This document shows positions 26,177-35,491 of a DNA stretch of 64,000 nt, piece by piece. Source of the stretch: an uncultured bacterium (GTDB lineage Bacteria > Cyanobacteriota > Vampirovibrionia > Gastranaerophilales > Gastranaerophilaceae); contig CATLLN010000001.1 of the NCBI GenBank assembly GCA_950022695.1, forward strand, positions 512,539 to 576,538, read 5' to 3'. A model generated the notes under the pieces. The model worked only from the letters and a program-made list of their open reading frames with translations. It ran no database searches and was not told the origin of the DNA. The translations under genes and the position numbers were made by a program. The first letter of the stretch is position 1. The number at the start of each line of letters is the position of its first letter.

Positions 26177-26980
26177 ATTTTCAAATGCGTTTGCGACAAT
26201 TTCTTTGATATCATATTTGTTATCAATGTTTTCTGTTGTAAACCATACAAGGTATTCGATGTTGCCAGCAGGACCTTTGATTGAGGAATATGTAAGTCCT
26301 TTTATTGAGTAATTTAAATTTTTTGCATAATTTATTACATTATCTATAACTTCAATGTGTGTTTTAGGGTCTCTTACAACGCCGCCTTTTTCGACTTTAT
26401 CTTTGCCTGCTTCAAATTGAGGTTTTATCAGGCATATCATTTCGTGAAATTCAGGAGCTAAAAGTTTTTTCAAGTTATCCAAAACTTTTGTTAATGAAAT
26501 AAATGATAAATCGCTTACCAGAAGGTCCGCTAATGGCTCGTTTTCTGCGTAAATGTCAGGAATATCACAGATTTTCAAGTTGGTTTTTTCAATTGTTTTA
26601 ACCCTGCTATCGGAACGAATTTTCCAGTCTAACTGCCCATATCCGACATCAACTGCGTATACAAACTTTGCCCCGTTTTGTAAAAGACAATCTGTAAATC
26701 CGCCGGTTGAAGCTCCAGCATCAAAACAAATACGATTTTCGATTTGCGGTTTAAATGTATCAATTGCTTTTTTGAGCTTAAATCCGCCGCGTGATACGTA
26801 TGGCATTGATTTTACCTGAATATCGTATTCCTTGTTTAAATTTATTTGAAAACCTGCTTTTGTAATATATTCATCATTAATTTTAACATTGCCTGCAAGA
26901 ATTGCAGATGCTGCTTTGCTTTTTGTTTCAAAGTAACCTAAATCTGTTAAATATTTATCCAGTCTTTCTTTATTTTGCAT
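26168..26980 (-). CDS. tlyA: TlyA-family rRNA 2'-O-methyltransferase / hemolysin-like
   Basis: About 270 residues from the ATG at 26980 (AAAGGA upstream; MQNKERLDKYLTDLGYF). Residues ~3-60 form an S4 RNA-binding domain; then YVSRGGFKLKKAI (about 66-78) and a Rossmann SAM-binding domain with DAGASTGGFTDCLLQNGA, VDVGYGQLDWKIR and the LVSDLSFISL motif. The family methylates ribosomal RNA; the hemolysin label is historical. It overlaps the upstream tatD gene by 11 bases. Confidence 0.94.
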   Translation of the reverse strand: MQNKERLDKYLTDLGYFETKSKAASAILAGNVKINDEYITKAGFQINLNKEYDIQVKSMPYVSRGGFKLKKAIDTFKPQIENRICFDAGASTGGFTDCLLQNGAKFVYAVDVGYGQLDWKIRSDSRVKTIEKTNLKICDIPDIYAENEPLADLLVSDLSFISLTKVLDNLKKLLAPEFHEMICLIKPQFEAGKDKVEKGGVVRDPKTHIEVIDNVINYAKNLNYSIKGLTYSSIKGPAGNIEYLVWFTTENIDNKYDIKEIVANAFENLV

Positions 26981-27749
26981 TGAAGTTAAAAATCCTTTCA
27001 GCATTTTGGGTTGTAGCTTTAGCAATTTCATCTGTTGTGGTATGGCGAAGTTTTGCAATTTCTTCTGCAACATATTTTACATACATTGGCTGGTTTTCTT
27101 TGCCTCTGAATGGAACGGGAGCAAGATAAGGATCATCAGTCTCGAGTAACAGATTGTCAAGCGGAATCTCTGCTGCAACTTCTTTTGCTTTTACTGCGTT
27201 TTTAAATGTTACAACTCCGCCTAAAGCTATATAAATCCCTTCTTTTATACATTCTTTTGCAAATTCTAAACTGCCTGAAAAACAGTGTAGGATTGCTGTT
27301 GAATTTTTATTGTATTTTTTTAAAATCTCTAAAGTATCAAGATGAGCTTCGCGCGAATGTATATTTAGCGGTAAATTCATCTGATTAGCAAATTCAATTT
27401 GTTTTATAAAAACTTCTTTTTGGAGTTCTTTGAAAGACTTGTCCCAATAATAATCCAGACCTATTTCGCCTATTCCTATAATTTTTTTATTTGTGCGGAT
27501 AATATTTTCCATATCTGAAAGAGTTTTATCAGTAAATGTTTTTACCTCTTCCGGGAAAACTCCAACATAACCGTACACATCATTGTATTTTTGAATAAAT
27601 TCATTGACTTCAAAAATATCTTCTGCTGTACTTGATGGAACGATTGTTATTATTTTCTCGTCTTGTGCATTTTTTATGGCTTTGTCAATATTTGTTTCGC
27701 GAAGCATATTGGCATGAGAATGGGTATTAATAATATATGTGTTTTCCAT
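26970..27749 (-). CDS. TatD-family metal-dependent DNase/hydrolase
   Basis: A 259-residue TIM-barrel hydrolase. Metal ligands: the H-x-H of INTHSHANM (about residues 8-14), Glu in GEIGLDYYW (about 93-101), His in NIHSREA (about 128), His in HCFSG (about 153) and Asp in LLETDDPYLAP (about 202-212). It resembles TatD/YcfH 3'-5' exonucleases or aminoacyl hydrolases. I start at the ATG at 27749; it has no SD but a TATAAT box (27756-27761, minus strand) ends 6 bases before it, consistent with a leaderless mRNA. It leads the tatD-tlyA unit. Confidence 0.93.
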   Translation of the reverse strand: MENTYIINTHSHANMLRETNIDKAIKNAQDEKIITIVPSSTAEDIFEVNEFIQKYNDVYGYVGVFPEEVKTFTDKTLSDMENIIRTNKKIIGIGEIGLDYYWDKSFKELQKEVFIKQIEFANQMNLPLNIHSREAHLDTLEILKKYNKNSTAILHCFSGSLEFAKECIKEGIYIALGGVVTFKNAVKAKEVAAEIPLDNLLLETDDPYLAPVPFRGKENQPMYVKYVAEEIAKLRHTTTDEIAKATTQNAERIFNFNAK

Positions 27750-27765
27750 AATTTGATTATACAAT

Positions 27766-27798
27766 AAAAAACAGACACCTGTTACAGGTGTCTGTTTT
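27766..27798 (-). terminator. terminator of nifJ
   Basis: A 12-bp stem ACAGACACCTGT / ACAGGTGTCTGT with an A run on one side and TTTT on the other. It lies 14 bases after the nifJ stop, just upstream of the tatD promoter. Confidence 0.92.
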
Positions 27799-27811
27799 AA
27801 TATTATTGAGT

Positions 27812-30800
27812 TTACTTCATCAACTCGCCAACTGCTTTATAAACAGCCATTCTCTGAGCTGCATCTTTTTCAGCTTGAGAATATAATTCTTCAGCAGCTT
27901 CAGGATTAGTTTTAAGTAGAGACTTATAACGTCCTTCAGATCTGATAAAGTCTTGGTAGCTTCCGCTAGGGTCTTTTGCATCCCAAGTGAATGGAACTTC
28001 ATTCATAGGGTTGTATCTGTATAGAGGGAAGTAACCTGCTTCTACTGCACGTTTTTGTTCGGTTTGAGTTTTACTCATATCGATACCGTGAGCGATACAT
28101 GGTGCGTAAGCAAATATGATTGATGGTCCGTTATAGCTTTCTGCTTCTTGGAATGCTTTAAGAGTTTGACCTCTGTCAGCACCTAGAGATACAGAAGCTA
28201 CATAAACATAACCGTAAGACATACTCATTAAGCCCATGTTTTTCTTATATGTACGTTTACCGCCTGTAGCAAATTTCGCAACGGCACCTGTTGGAGTTGA
28301 TTTAGAAGCTTGACCGCCAGTGTTTGAGTAAACTTCTGTATCAAGAACCAAAATATTAACGTTTTGATTTTGAGCTAATACGTGGTCAATACCGCCGTAT
28401 CCAATATCGTTTGCCCAACCGTCACCACCGATAATCCAAATTGATTTGTCAGTGAAGTAATCTTGAAGTTCTCTAACTTTAGCTAAATCAGTACATTCAC
28501 AGTCAGAGTATTTTGCAAGAACTTCTTTAGCTTTATTTTGAGCAGCAACAGCTTCTTCTGTTTTTGAATTTTCGAAGTGAGACATAGCACCTTCTAGAGC
28601 TTCTTTAAGATCAGCCGGTGTTTTTTCGTTTCCAAGAACTTTTTCAACATAAGTTTTTAAAGTATCTCTGTTTTGGTCTACAGCAAGTCTCATACCGAAA
28701 CCGAATTCAGCGTTATCTTCAAATAGTGAGTTAGCCCAAGCCGGTCCTCTTCCTTCTTTGTTAGTAGTGTAAGGAATTGTAGGGAATGTACCTGAGTAAA
28801 TTGAAGAACAACCTGTTGCGTTAGCTACAATTGCGTTTTCACCGAACAATTGTGAAACTAATTTAACGTAAGGAGTTTCACCACATCCTGCGCAAGCGCC
28901 TGAGAATTCAAATAAAGGTTTTCTAAGCATAGCGCCTTTAATTGTTTTTGTAGTGTTTTTGCCCATAACGTTATCAGGTAATTCGTCAAAGAATTTTTCG
29001 TTAACAAGTTCACAATCTTCAACTTCTTTTTCAATTGTGGACCAAGTTAAAGCGTGTTTTGCTTTATCCGGATTTCTTAATGTAGGACATTGATCTAAAC
29101 ACACACCGCATCCTGTACAATCTTCGCAGTATACTTGAACTTTGAATTTTTCACCGTTAAGATTTGGTCTTGCATCAATTGTTTTAAATGATTCAGGAGC
29201 ATCTTTTAGGTTTTCTGCTTCAACAAGTTTTGTTCTGATAGCTGCGTGCGGACAAGCTGATGCGCAGATACCGCATTGTAAACAGTTTTCAGGATTCCAG
29301 TGAGGAACACGAGGAGCGATACCGCGTTTTTCAAGGCAAGCTGTACCTGTCGGAATTACACCATCAGCGGACATAGCTGAAACAGGAATATCATCACCTT
29401 TTTGTCTCATTGAAGGTTCAATGATTTTTTTTGCAAATTCTGAAGCATCGTCTGAGATTAATTTAACATCATCAACACATCCAACGCCGTCTAATGATTC
29501 CGGAACAGGAACTTCTTCTGTTGCGTTAACAGCTGCATCAATTAATGCTAAGTTCATATTCACAACATCATCGCCTTTTTTCTTGAATGTTTTAGTTGTC
29601 ATGGCTCTCATACCTTCAAGAGCTTGTTCAAACGGAATGATTCCTGAAACTTTGAAGTATGCAACCATCATAACTGTATTCGCGCCTTTTCCTCTAAGAC
29701 CCGGTTGTTCTTTGATAAGTTTTTCAGCATCTACGTTGTAGAATTTGATTTTCTTTTCAATAATAGTTTTTTGAAGGTCTCTTGTTAAATGAGCGAAAGC
29801 TTCATCTTTAGAGTATGGAGAATTCAATAAGAATGTTCCGCCTTCTTTAATACCTTTTAACAGGTCGTATCTGCCAACGTAAGCATGGGCTGAACAAGAT
29901 ACAAAATCTGGTGCAGTAATTAAATATGTTGATTTAATTGGTTTGTCACCGAAACGTAAGTGAGAAACTGTAACACCGAAAGATTTTTTAGAGTCATAAG
30001 CAAAGTATGCTTGAGCATCTTTTTCTGTGTATTGTCCGATAATTTTGATTGAGTTTTTGTTAGCACCAACGGTACCATCTGAACCCAAGCCCCAGAACAT
30101 ACAATTTGTAGTACCAACCGGTTCAGTAACGATGTGTTCGTCAACTTTTAAAGATTTGTTAGTAACGTCATCTTCAATACCTACTGTGAATCCGTGGAAA
30201 CCGTTGTTTTCTGAGTGTTTGTAAATTGCAAGAACCATTGATGGTGTAAATTCTTTAGAAGATAAACCGTAACGGCCACCGATAACTCTGATGTCTTTGT
30301 TTTCTAAAGCTGCAACAACATCTAAGTATAACGGTTCTCCGATTGAACCAGGTTCTTTTGTTCTGTCTAGAACGGCAATACGTTTAACTGATTTAGGTAA
30401 AGCTTCGTTGAAGCGTTTAACATCGAACGGTCTGTATAATCTTACTTTAACTAAACCGTATTTAGTACCGCGTTTTTCGTTTAAGTATTCAATTGTTTCT
30501 TCAATAGTTTCGCAACCTGAACCGATAGCAACGATAACGTCTGTAGCATCAGGTGCACCAACATAATCAAACGGATGATATTGTCTGCCTGTTACAGCTG
30601 CAACTTTATCCATGTATTCTTGAACGATATCAGGAACTGCATCGTAGTATTTGTTAACTGTTTCACGACCTTGGAAGTAAACATCAGTGTTTTGAGCTCC
30701 GACTTTACATATAGGAGCTTCAGGACGTAGTGCGCGTTTTCTGAATTCTTCAATATATTTAGGTTCAACTAATTTTGCAATGTCAGCGTAATCAATTTCT

Positions 30801-31351
30801 TCAATTTTATGAATTTCGTGAGAAGTTCTGAAACCATCAAAGAATTGAAGGAATGGAACTTTAGCTTTGTATGTTGCTAAGTGTGCAACTAAAGCCATAT
30901 CCATTTCTTCTTGAACAGAATTAGCAGCAAGCATTGCATACCCTGTATTACGGCAACCCATAACGTCTGTATGGTCACCGAAAATTGCTAATGATTGAGC
31001 TGCTAATGCACGTGCAGATACGTGGATTACATGAGGAAGCATTTCCCCTGCAACTTTGTGCATTACAGGAATCATCAATAACAAACCTTGAGATGCAGTA
31101 TATGTAGAAGTTAGAGAACCTGCAGCCAAAGAACCGTGAACAGCACCTGCTGCTCCTGCTTCAGATTGCATTTCTGCTACTTTTACTTCTTTTCCCCAAA
31201 TGTTTTTCTTACCTTGTGAAGCCCATTCATCAATCCATTCACCCATAGTAGATGAAGGTGTGATTGGGTAAATTGCTGACACTTCACTCAAAGCATAAGC
31301 TATGTGAGCGGCAGCATAATTGCCATCAACTGTAATTGTTTTTCCAGGCAT
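27812..31351 (-). CDS. nifJ: pyruvate:ferredoxin (flavodoxin) oxidoreductase, single-chain
   Basis: A 1,179-residue homodimeric-type PFOR. Domain I-II start: ITVDGNYAAAHIAYALSEVSAIYPITPSS. The two 4Fe-4S ferredoxin motifs are CLQCGICASACPHAA (about 683-697) and CEDCTGCGVCLDQCP (about 738-752). The TPP-binding domain starts with CAGCGETPYVKL and includes the IGGDGWANDIGYGG pyrophosphate motif; further cluster cysteines are CxxC in the same part. It converts pyruvate + CoA to acetyl-CoA, CO2 and reduced ferredoxin, marking an anaerobic fermentative metabolism. The SD is AAGGAGGG; a promoter is visible upstream and a terminator downstream. Monocistronic. Confidence 0.98.
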   Translation of the reverse strand: MPGKTITVDGNYAAAHIAYALSEVSAIYPITPSSTMGEWIDEWASQGKKNIWGKEVKVAEMQSEAGAAGAVHGSLAAGSLTSTYTASQGLLLMIPVMHKVAGEMLPHVIHVSARALAAQSLAIFGDHTDVMGCRNTGYAMLAANSVQEEMDMALVAHLATYKAKVPFLQFFDGFRTSHEIHKIEEIDYADIAKLVEPKYIEEFRKRALRPEAPICKVGAQNTDVYFQGRETVNKYYDAVPDIVQEYMDKVAAVTGRQYHPFDYVGAPDATDVIVAIGSGCETIEETIEYLNEKRGTKYGLVKVRLYRPFDVKRFNEALPKSVKRIAVLDRTKEPGSIGEPLYLDVVAALENKDIRVIGGRYGLSSKEFTPSMVLAIYKHSENNGFHGFTVGIEDDVTNKSLKVDEHIVTEPVGTTNCMFWGLGSDGTVGANKNSIKIIGQYTEKDAQAYFAYDSKKSFGVTVSHLRFGDKPIKSTYLITAPDFVSCSAHAYVGRYDLLKGIKEGGTFLLNSPYSKDEAFAHLTRDLQKTIIEKKIKFYNVDAEKLIKEQPGLRGKGANTVMMVAYFKVSGIIPFEQALEGMRAMTTKTFKKKGDDVVNMNLALIDAAVNATEEVPVPESLDGVGCVDDVKLISDDASEFAKKIIEPSMRQKGDDIPVSAMSADGVIPTGTACLEKRGIAPRVPHWNPENCLQCGICASACPHAAIRTKLVEAENLKDAPESFKTIDARPNLNGEKFKVQVYCEDCTGCGVCLDQCPTLRNPDKAKHALTWSTIEKEVEDCELVNEKFFDELPDNVMGKNTTKTIKGAMLRKPLFEFSGACAGCGETPYVKLVSQLFGENAIVANATGCSSIYSGTFPTIPYTTNKEGRGPAWANSLFEDNAEFGFGMRLAVDQNRDTLKTYVEKVLGNEKTPADLKEALEGAMSHFENSKTEEAVAAQNKAKEVLAKYSDCECTDLAKVRELQDYFTDKSIWIIGGDGWANDIGYGGIDHVLAQNQNVNILVLDTEVYSNTGGQASKSTPTGAVAKFATGGKRTYKKNMGLMSMSYGYVYVASVSLGADRGQTLKAFQEAESYNGPSIIFAYAPCIAHGIDMSKTQTEQKRAVEAGYFPLYRYNPMNEVPFTWDAKDPSGSYQDFIRSEGRYKSLLKTNPEAAEELYSQAEKDAAQRMAVYKAVGELMK

Positions 31352-31373
31352 ATTAACCCTCCTTATTTTGTAT

Positions 31374-31402
31374 GCTATAACTTAACTACAACTGTACTAC
31401 AA
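31374..31402 (-). promoter_or_regulatory. nifJ promoter
   Basis: On the minus strand TTGTAG (31397-31402) and TATAGC (31374-31379) are 17 bases apart, ahead of the AAGGAGGG site. The sequence TTGTAGT is repeated 12 bases away, giving a possible direct-repeat operator. The rest of the gap to 31553 is AT-rich without recognised features. Confidence 0.55.
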
Positions 31403-31552
31403 CATGATAATACAAACATATCTTTTAACCAAATTTTAATCTTTTTTAACTTTTTGTTGTAAATTAATGTAACAATTTTTTATTTTAATGAATTTCTTAG
31501 TAAAATTAAAAAACCTTTAAACGTTTTATACATTTAAGTAGAAGGTCAAATT

Positions 31553-32791
31553 ATGAATGTAAATTTTTTAATACCAAAATTTTCAAACAGTGTTCAAAAT
31601 GCTCAAAATTCGCATTACAGTAACCCTGTAATGCCTTCAAAGCTATCACCTTTGAAGGCAGATACTGTATCCTTTACAGGAAGTGGGACAAAAATTGCTG
31701 ACTTTTTGGAAGGGCAGTTTATTGCAGATAATCCGAGATTACTGCGGATTGCGACAACTTATCTTGATGTTTTGGAATCGGTAGCTTTTAAGTTGAAAGA
31801 AAAAGGTTTTTCTTTCGATAGAGCATATTGTGAGTTAAGTCCTGTAAAATCACCTGCTGCAAGAACAAGTAAAATAGTGCGTTCCGGCAGTATGAAAGTT
31901 CCGGATACAATTCGTGCGACATTGTATTGTAATGATCCGTATGATTTAGCTAAGTTAAATGATGAACTTCTCCCGTTGATGAAACAGCGCGGGTATGTGC
32001 TTGCAGATACAAAAATGAGTGTTCAGGATTTGATGAAGCGCGGTTATATTCCAACAGATGATGAAATAAAACTTTTAGAAAAATTAAAAGCTCATGATTT
32101 TTCAACACCTCAAGAAGAAATGGAATTGGTATTAAAATTAACGAAATATGTCCCTGATTTAGATATCAGGCTGGAAGATGTTTCAGATCAAATAACCAAA
32201 TTATCTCCTGAATTGCGATATAGTATTGGTAAACCTCAAAAATCAGGTTATGAAGATCTTCAAATGCGTTTTATCCGCGATTTTGATAAAAAGAAAAATC
32301 CGATTCAGCATGAATTGATTATTTTATTTGGACCTAATTATAGTGCAGCTAAACATGAAGAATCAAGTCGAATTTATAATCATTTGAGAAAACTTGACGA
32401 GTTAAATGTGGATACAGCCGGAGTTTCTTCTACTCAATCCAATGCAGGGAAATTTGAACGTTATATTGATTTAGTTAAACAAATGTTCAGGGGAAAAGTT
32501 TCTCAAAAACTATTCTTGAATGGTAAGAATAAGGATTATGCAGATATCCCTGATGAAGCAGTTATAAATTTCTCGCCTGAAGATATAAACTTATTTGAAG
32601 GTTATTTTAATGGATTACGCTTAAGGTTGTCTAATTTGCATAAGGAGGCTTTAAAGTCTACCGATGTGTCAAGTGTAAGACGACAACTTTGCAAGGACTA
32701 TAAGGCTGATAAGGATACAATAGAAAATGTTTATAATGGTTTAAAGGATGCGATTGAGCATTATAATTATCAGGCTGATTTGAAGAAGTAA
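31553..32791 (+). CDS. unassigned protein with a RelA/SpoT-like nucleotidyltransferase pattern
   Basis: A 412-residue protein. After a low-complexity N-terminus ending in DTVSFTG (about 38-44), residues ~85-290 follow the order of a RelA/SpoT synthetase domain: K-V-P-D-T-I-R-A-T-L-Y with DPYDLAKLNDELLP (matching D-x-x-G-x-R-I...dlY), then a ~90-residue insertion, KPQKSGYEDLQMRF (matching the P-K-x-x-G-Y-x-S-x-H loop) and HELIILFGPNYSAAKHEES (matching E-I-Q-I-R-T). The canonical His and Arg are changed, so activity is uncertain. The C-terminal ~110 residues are helical. Whether it makes (p)ppGpp, modifies tRNA/ATP like toxic SAS proteins, or is inactive cannot be told. Confidence 0.5.
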   Translation: MNVNFLIPKFSNSVQNAQNSHYSNPVMPSKLSPLKADTVSFTGSGTKIADFLEGQFIADNPRLLRIATTYLDVLESVAFKLKEKGFSFDRAYCELSPVKSPAARTSKIVRSGSMKVPDTIRATLYCNDPYDLAKLNDELLPLMKQRGYVLADTKMSVQDLMKRGYIPTDDEIKLLEKLKAHDFSTPQEEMELVLKLTKYVPDLDIRLEDVSDQITKLSPELRYSIGKPQKSGYEDLQMRFIRDFDKKKNPIQHELIILFGPNYSAAKHEESSRIYNHLRKLDELNVDTAGVSSTQSNAGKFERYIDLVKQMFRGKVSQKLFLNGKNKDYADIPDEAVINFSPEDINLFEGYFNGLRLRLSNLHKEALKSTDVSSVRRQLCKDYKADKDTIENVYNGLKDAIEHYNYQADLKK

Positions 32792-32792
32792 A

Positions 32793-32826
32793 TAAAAAAT
32801 CCCTCTCAAAAGAGAGGGATTTTTTA
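32793..32826 (+). terminator. bidirectional terminator between 31553 gene and thrS
   Basis: AAAAAATCCCTCTC / GAGAGGGATTTTTT with a short loop, 2 bases after the + strand stop codon and 2 bases before the thrS stop. Confidence 0.9.
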
Positions 32827-32827
32827 T

Positions 32828-34627
32828 TTATTCAGCTTTCTTTGCAAATGATTCATTTGCGCGGGATTTAATTTCTGAGACAATTTTGTCGATGAACTCA
32901 TCAACAGTGAAGGTTCCAACTTGTCCAATTCCGCGTGCACGAACCGCAACAGAATTTGCTTCAATTTCTTTATCACCGATCACGCAAACGTAAGGGATTT
33001 TCTTATCTTGAAGAGATTCTCTGATTTTGTAGTTCATAGATTCAGAGCGGTCGTCAAGATTTGCTCTAATACCAGCTTCGCGCATTTTTTTGTAAACTTG
33101 TTCAGCAAAATCAACGTGTTTTTCGTTTGAAATTGGAACGATATTTACTTGAGTCGGAGCAAGCCATGTTGGGAATGCACCTGCGTAATGCTCGATTAAG
33201 ATACCGTGGAAACGTTCCATTGAACCAAAAATTACACGGTGAAGCATTAGAGGAGTTTTTAATTGCCCGTCTTTGTCCTGATATTTGATATCAAATCTTG
33301 CAGGAAGGTTAAAGTCTAACTGAATAGTAGCACATTGCCAAGTTCTGCCGATTGCGTCTTTAATTTTGAAGTCAATTTTCGGACCGTAAAATGCTCCGTC
33401 ACCTTCATTGATTTCGTAAACCATTCCGCGGCGTTCCATTGCTTCTTTTAATCCTGCTTCTGCTTTATCCCAGTTTTCGATTTCGCCTACAAAGCTTTCA
33501 GGACGGGTTGATAATTCAACTTCAAATTTCATATTGAAAATAGCCATTGTATCTGCTACAAAGTCTATAATTGCGTTGATTTCATCAACAAGCTGCTCAG
33601 GTGTACAGAAGATGTGAGCATCGTCTTGTGTGAAGCCTTGAACACGGGTTAAACCTGATAATGCACCGGATTTTTCTTTACGATAAACTGTACCTAATTC
33701 TGCCATACGTAATGGTAGTGAACGATACGAATATCTGTTTGCTTGGTATATCAAAATATGGAACGGGCAATTCATTGGTTTTACAACAAATTGTTCATCT
33801 GAATCTTCGTCTTTTTGAACAAAGAACATATTTTCTTTGTAGTGATCCATATGACCTGATATTTCCCATAATTTAGATTTAGCGATTTGCGGGGTTTGAA
33901 CGATAACGTAACCGCGTTTTCTGTGTTCTTCTCTCCAATAGTTTTCAATTTGTTCTCGAACCACAGCAAGGTTTGGATGCCATAATACCAAGCCGCCGCC
34001 TAACTCTTCACGTGTTGAGAACAGGTCAAGTTTTGTTCCTAGTTTCCTGTGGTCACGTTTTTCGGCTTCTTCAATAAATGTTAAATATGCCTGTAAATCT
34101 TCTTTGTTCCAGTAAGCTGTAGCATAAATACGTTGTAACATTTTATTATTTTCGTTACCGCGCCAGTATGCGCCTGCAACTTTTAATAATTTAATAGCGT
34201 TTGCTTTAATATATGATGTATTTGGAAGGTGAGGACCTGCGCAAAGGTCATTAAATAAAGCATTTCCGTCTTTGTCTTTTGTAATATATAAAGTCGGATT
34301 GTCGTTTTTGTGTTCTTCTAAAAGTTCAGCTTTGTAGATTTCACCTTCATCTTTGAAAGCTTTAATTTGTGCTTCAACATCAGGGATTACGTATTTTTCA
34401 AATGTAAGATTTTGTTTAATAATTTCTTTCATTTTTTCTTCGATTTTTTGCAAATCTTCTTCTGTAAAAGCATGTCCGTCAGTTAAATCGAAATCGTAAT
34501 AAAAACCATCAGCTGTTGCCGGTCCTATTGCTAACTTTGCAGATGGGAACAGGCTTTGTACGGCTTGTGCCATGATGTGAGATGTTGAGTGTCGTAAGAT
34601 ACTCAAAGTTTCGTTGTTTTTTTCCAT
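32828..34627 (-). CDS. thrS: threonyl-tRNA synthetase lacking the TGS domain
   Basis: A 599-residue class II synthetase. It begins directly with the SAD editing domain (LRHSTSHIMAQAV, with H-x-x-x-H ligands; CAGPHLPNT near residue 130), followed by the catalytic core: motif 1 PQIAKSK region, motif 2 YRKEKSGALSGLTRVQGFTQDDAHIF, zinc/His ligands in KPMNCPFH, motif 3 LMLHRVIFGSMERF, and the anticodon-binding domain (QVNIVPISN onward). The ~60-residue N-terminal TGS domain found in most bacterial ThrRS is missing, and no start further upstream would add it. A TATAAT box (around 34750) gives a ~110-nt leader. I see no T-box motif. Confidence 0.97.
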   Translation of the reverse strand: MEKNNETLSILRHSTSHIMAQAVQSLFPSAKLAIGPATADGFYYDFDLTDGHAFTEEDLQKIEEKMKEIIKQNLTFEKYVIPDVEAQIKAFKDEGEIYKAELLEEHKNDNPTLYITKDKDGNALFNDLCAGPHLPNTSYIKANAIKLLKVAGAYWRGNENNKMLQRIYATAYWNKEDLQAYLTFIEEAEKRDHRKLGTKLDLFSTREELGGGLVLWHPNLAVVREQIENYWREEHRKRGYVIVQTPQIAKSKLWEISGHMDHYKENMFFVQKDEDSDEQFVVKPMNCPFHILIYQANRYSYRSLPLRMAELGTVYRKEKSGALSGLTRVQGFTQDDAHIFCTPEQLVDEINAIIDFVADTMAIFNMKFEVELSTRPESFVGEIENWDKAEAGLKEAMERRGMVYEINEGDGAFYGPKIDFKIKDAIGRTWQCATIQLDFNLPARFDIKYQDKDGQLKTPLMLHRVIFGSMERFHGILIEHYAGAFPTWLAPTQVNIVPISNEKHVDFAEQVYKKMREAGIRANLDDRSESMNYKIRESLQDKKIPYVCVIGDKEIEANSVAVRARGIGQVGTFTVDEFIDKIVSEIKSRANESFAKKAE

Positions 34628-34769
34628 TATTCTTCTTTCTATCCTTTTGGGTTATTGTAAATCTTTTCGGTTAAACCGTTTCAGTCAAAAACATTTGAAA
34701 GAATTATTTACCCCAGGGCGGATCCCCTTAACTATTAACTATTTAATTATAACATAAATAGAAAAGACA

Positions 34770-35432
34770 TTATTTTATTTTGCGTAAATAATTCATATTA
34801 TTGTTATGTAAGACGTAATAAGCACATCCCCAGCTTATATTCATTGAACATTCTCTGACATATGGAGAATTAGGACCACCTTCAGGATATAGTGATTTGT
34901 TATAATAAGAAAATAAGAATAAATCTTTACCTATTGTATTAGGAAGAGATTTTCCATTGGTGTCTACATAAAACCATAAAATTGCACCATAAGTTTTTGG
35001 GTCAGGAGCGACAAACCATATTGATGTTCCGTTTAATAAGCTCATTTTGTAATAATATGGTGAAGTTCTGTAGCCTTTTGATACAGAATCTATGCCTCCT
35101 GCAAAAGTACGATACCCGTTAGCCGGTACACAATGACCTTTTACATCATTTGTGCCGCAATCTATAGCTATTTTTAAGAAATGTTTTAAATTATCTGCCG
35201 CTTTTTTTATGGAGTTTACGTCTTTAGTTTTTATGCCCCAATTTTCAATATCTCCATATTCTTCTTCAGTCATTCTTATTGCTTGGGTTAATATAGATTG
35301 GGTTTGTCGAAGCTTTACTACGGTTTGTCTTTCATAGTTTTTTTGAAGCAAGGTAGGTATTGTCATTGCTGCAACAATTCCTATTATACCTAATGTTATT
35401 AACACTTCCGCTAAAGTAAAGCCCTTTTTCAT
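34770..35432 (-). CDS. type IV prepilin-like protein
   Basis: A 220-residue prepilin with the shortest possible leader: MKKG, cleaved before FTLAEVLITLGIIGIVAA. The hydrophobic N-terminal helix is followed by ERQTVVKLRQTQSILTQAI and a C-terminal domain with cysteine pairs (DCGTND...GHC, and REC...WGCAY) and NTIGKDLF. It is a close paralogue of the phase-interrupted pilin at 5471 (same VVKLR-TQSILTQAI-MxEEEYG and LKIAxDCG blocks) but has no poly-G tract, so it would be constitutively readable. GGAGAAG precedes the ATG. Divergent from an XRE regulator. Confidence 0.9.
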   Translation of the reverse strand: MKKGFTLAEVLITLGIIGIVAAMTIPTLLQKNYERQTVVKLRQTQSILTQAIRMTEEEYGDIENWGIKTKDVNSIKKAADNLKHFLKIAIDCGTNDVKGHCVPANGYRTFAGGIDSVSKGYRTSPYYYKMSLLNGTSIWFVAPDPKTYGAILWFYVDTNGKSLPNTIGKDLFLFSYYNKSLYPEGGPNSPYVRECSMNISWGCAYYVLHNNNMNYLRKIK

Positions 35433-35491
35433 ATCTTCTCCGTTCTGATATTAGCACAACTTGTTCTTAATTTAGCACTAATATTTAATTT

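Noticed and set aside
34628-34769. T-box leader of thrS
   Set aside because: The ~110-nt leader lacks an AGGGTGGNACCGCG-like T-box sequence and is too short for the usual specifier stem.
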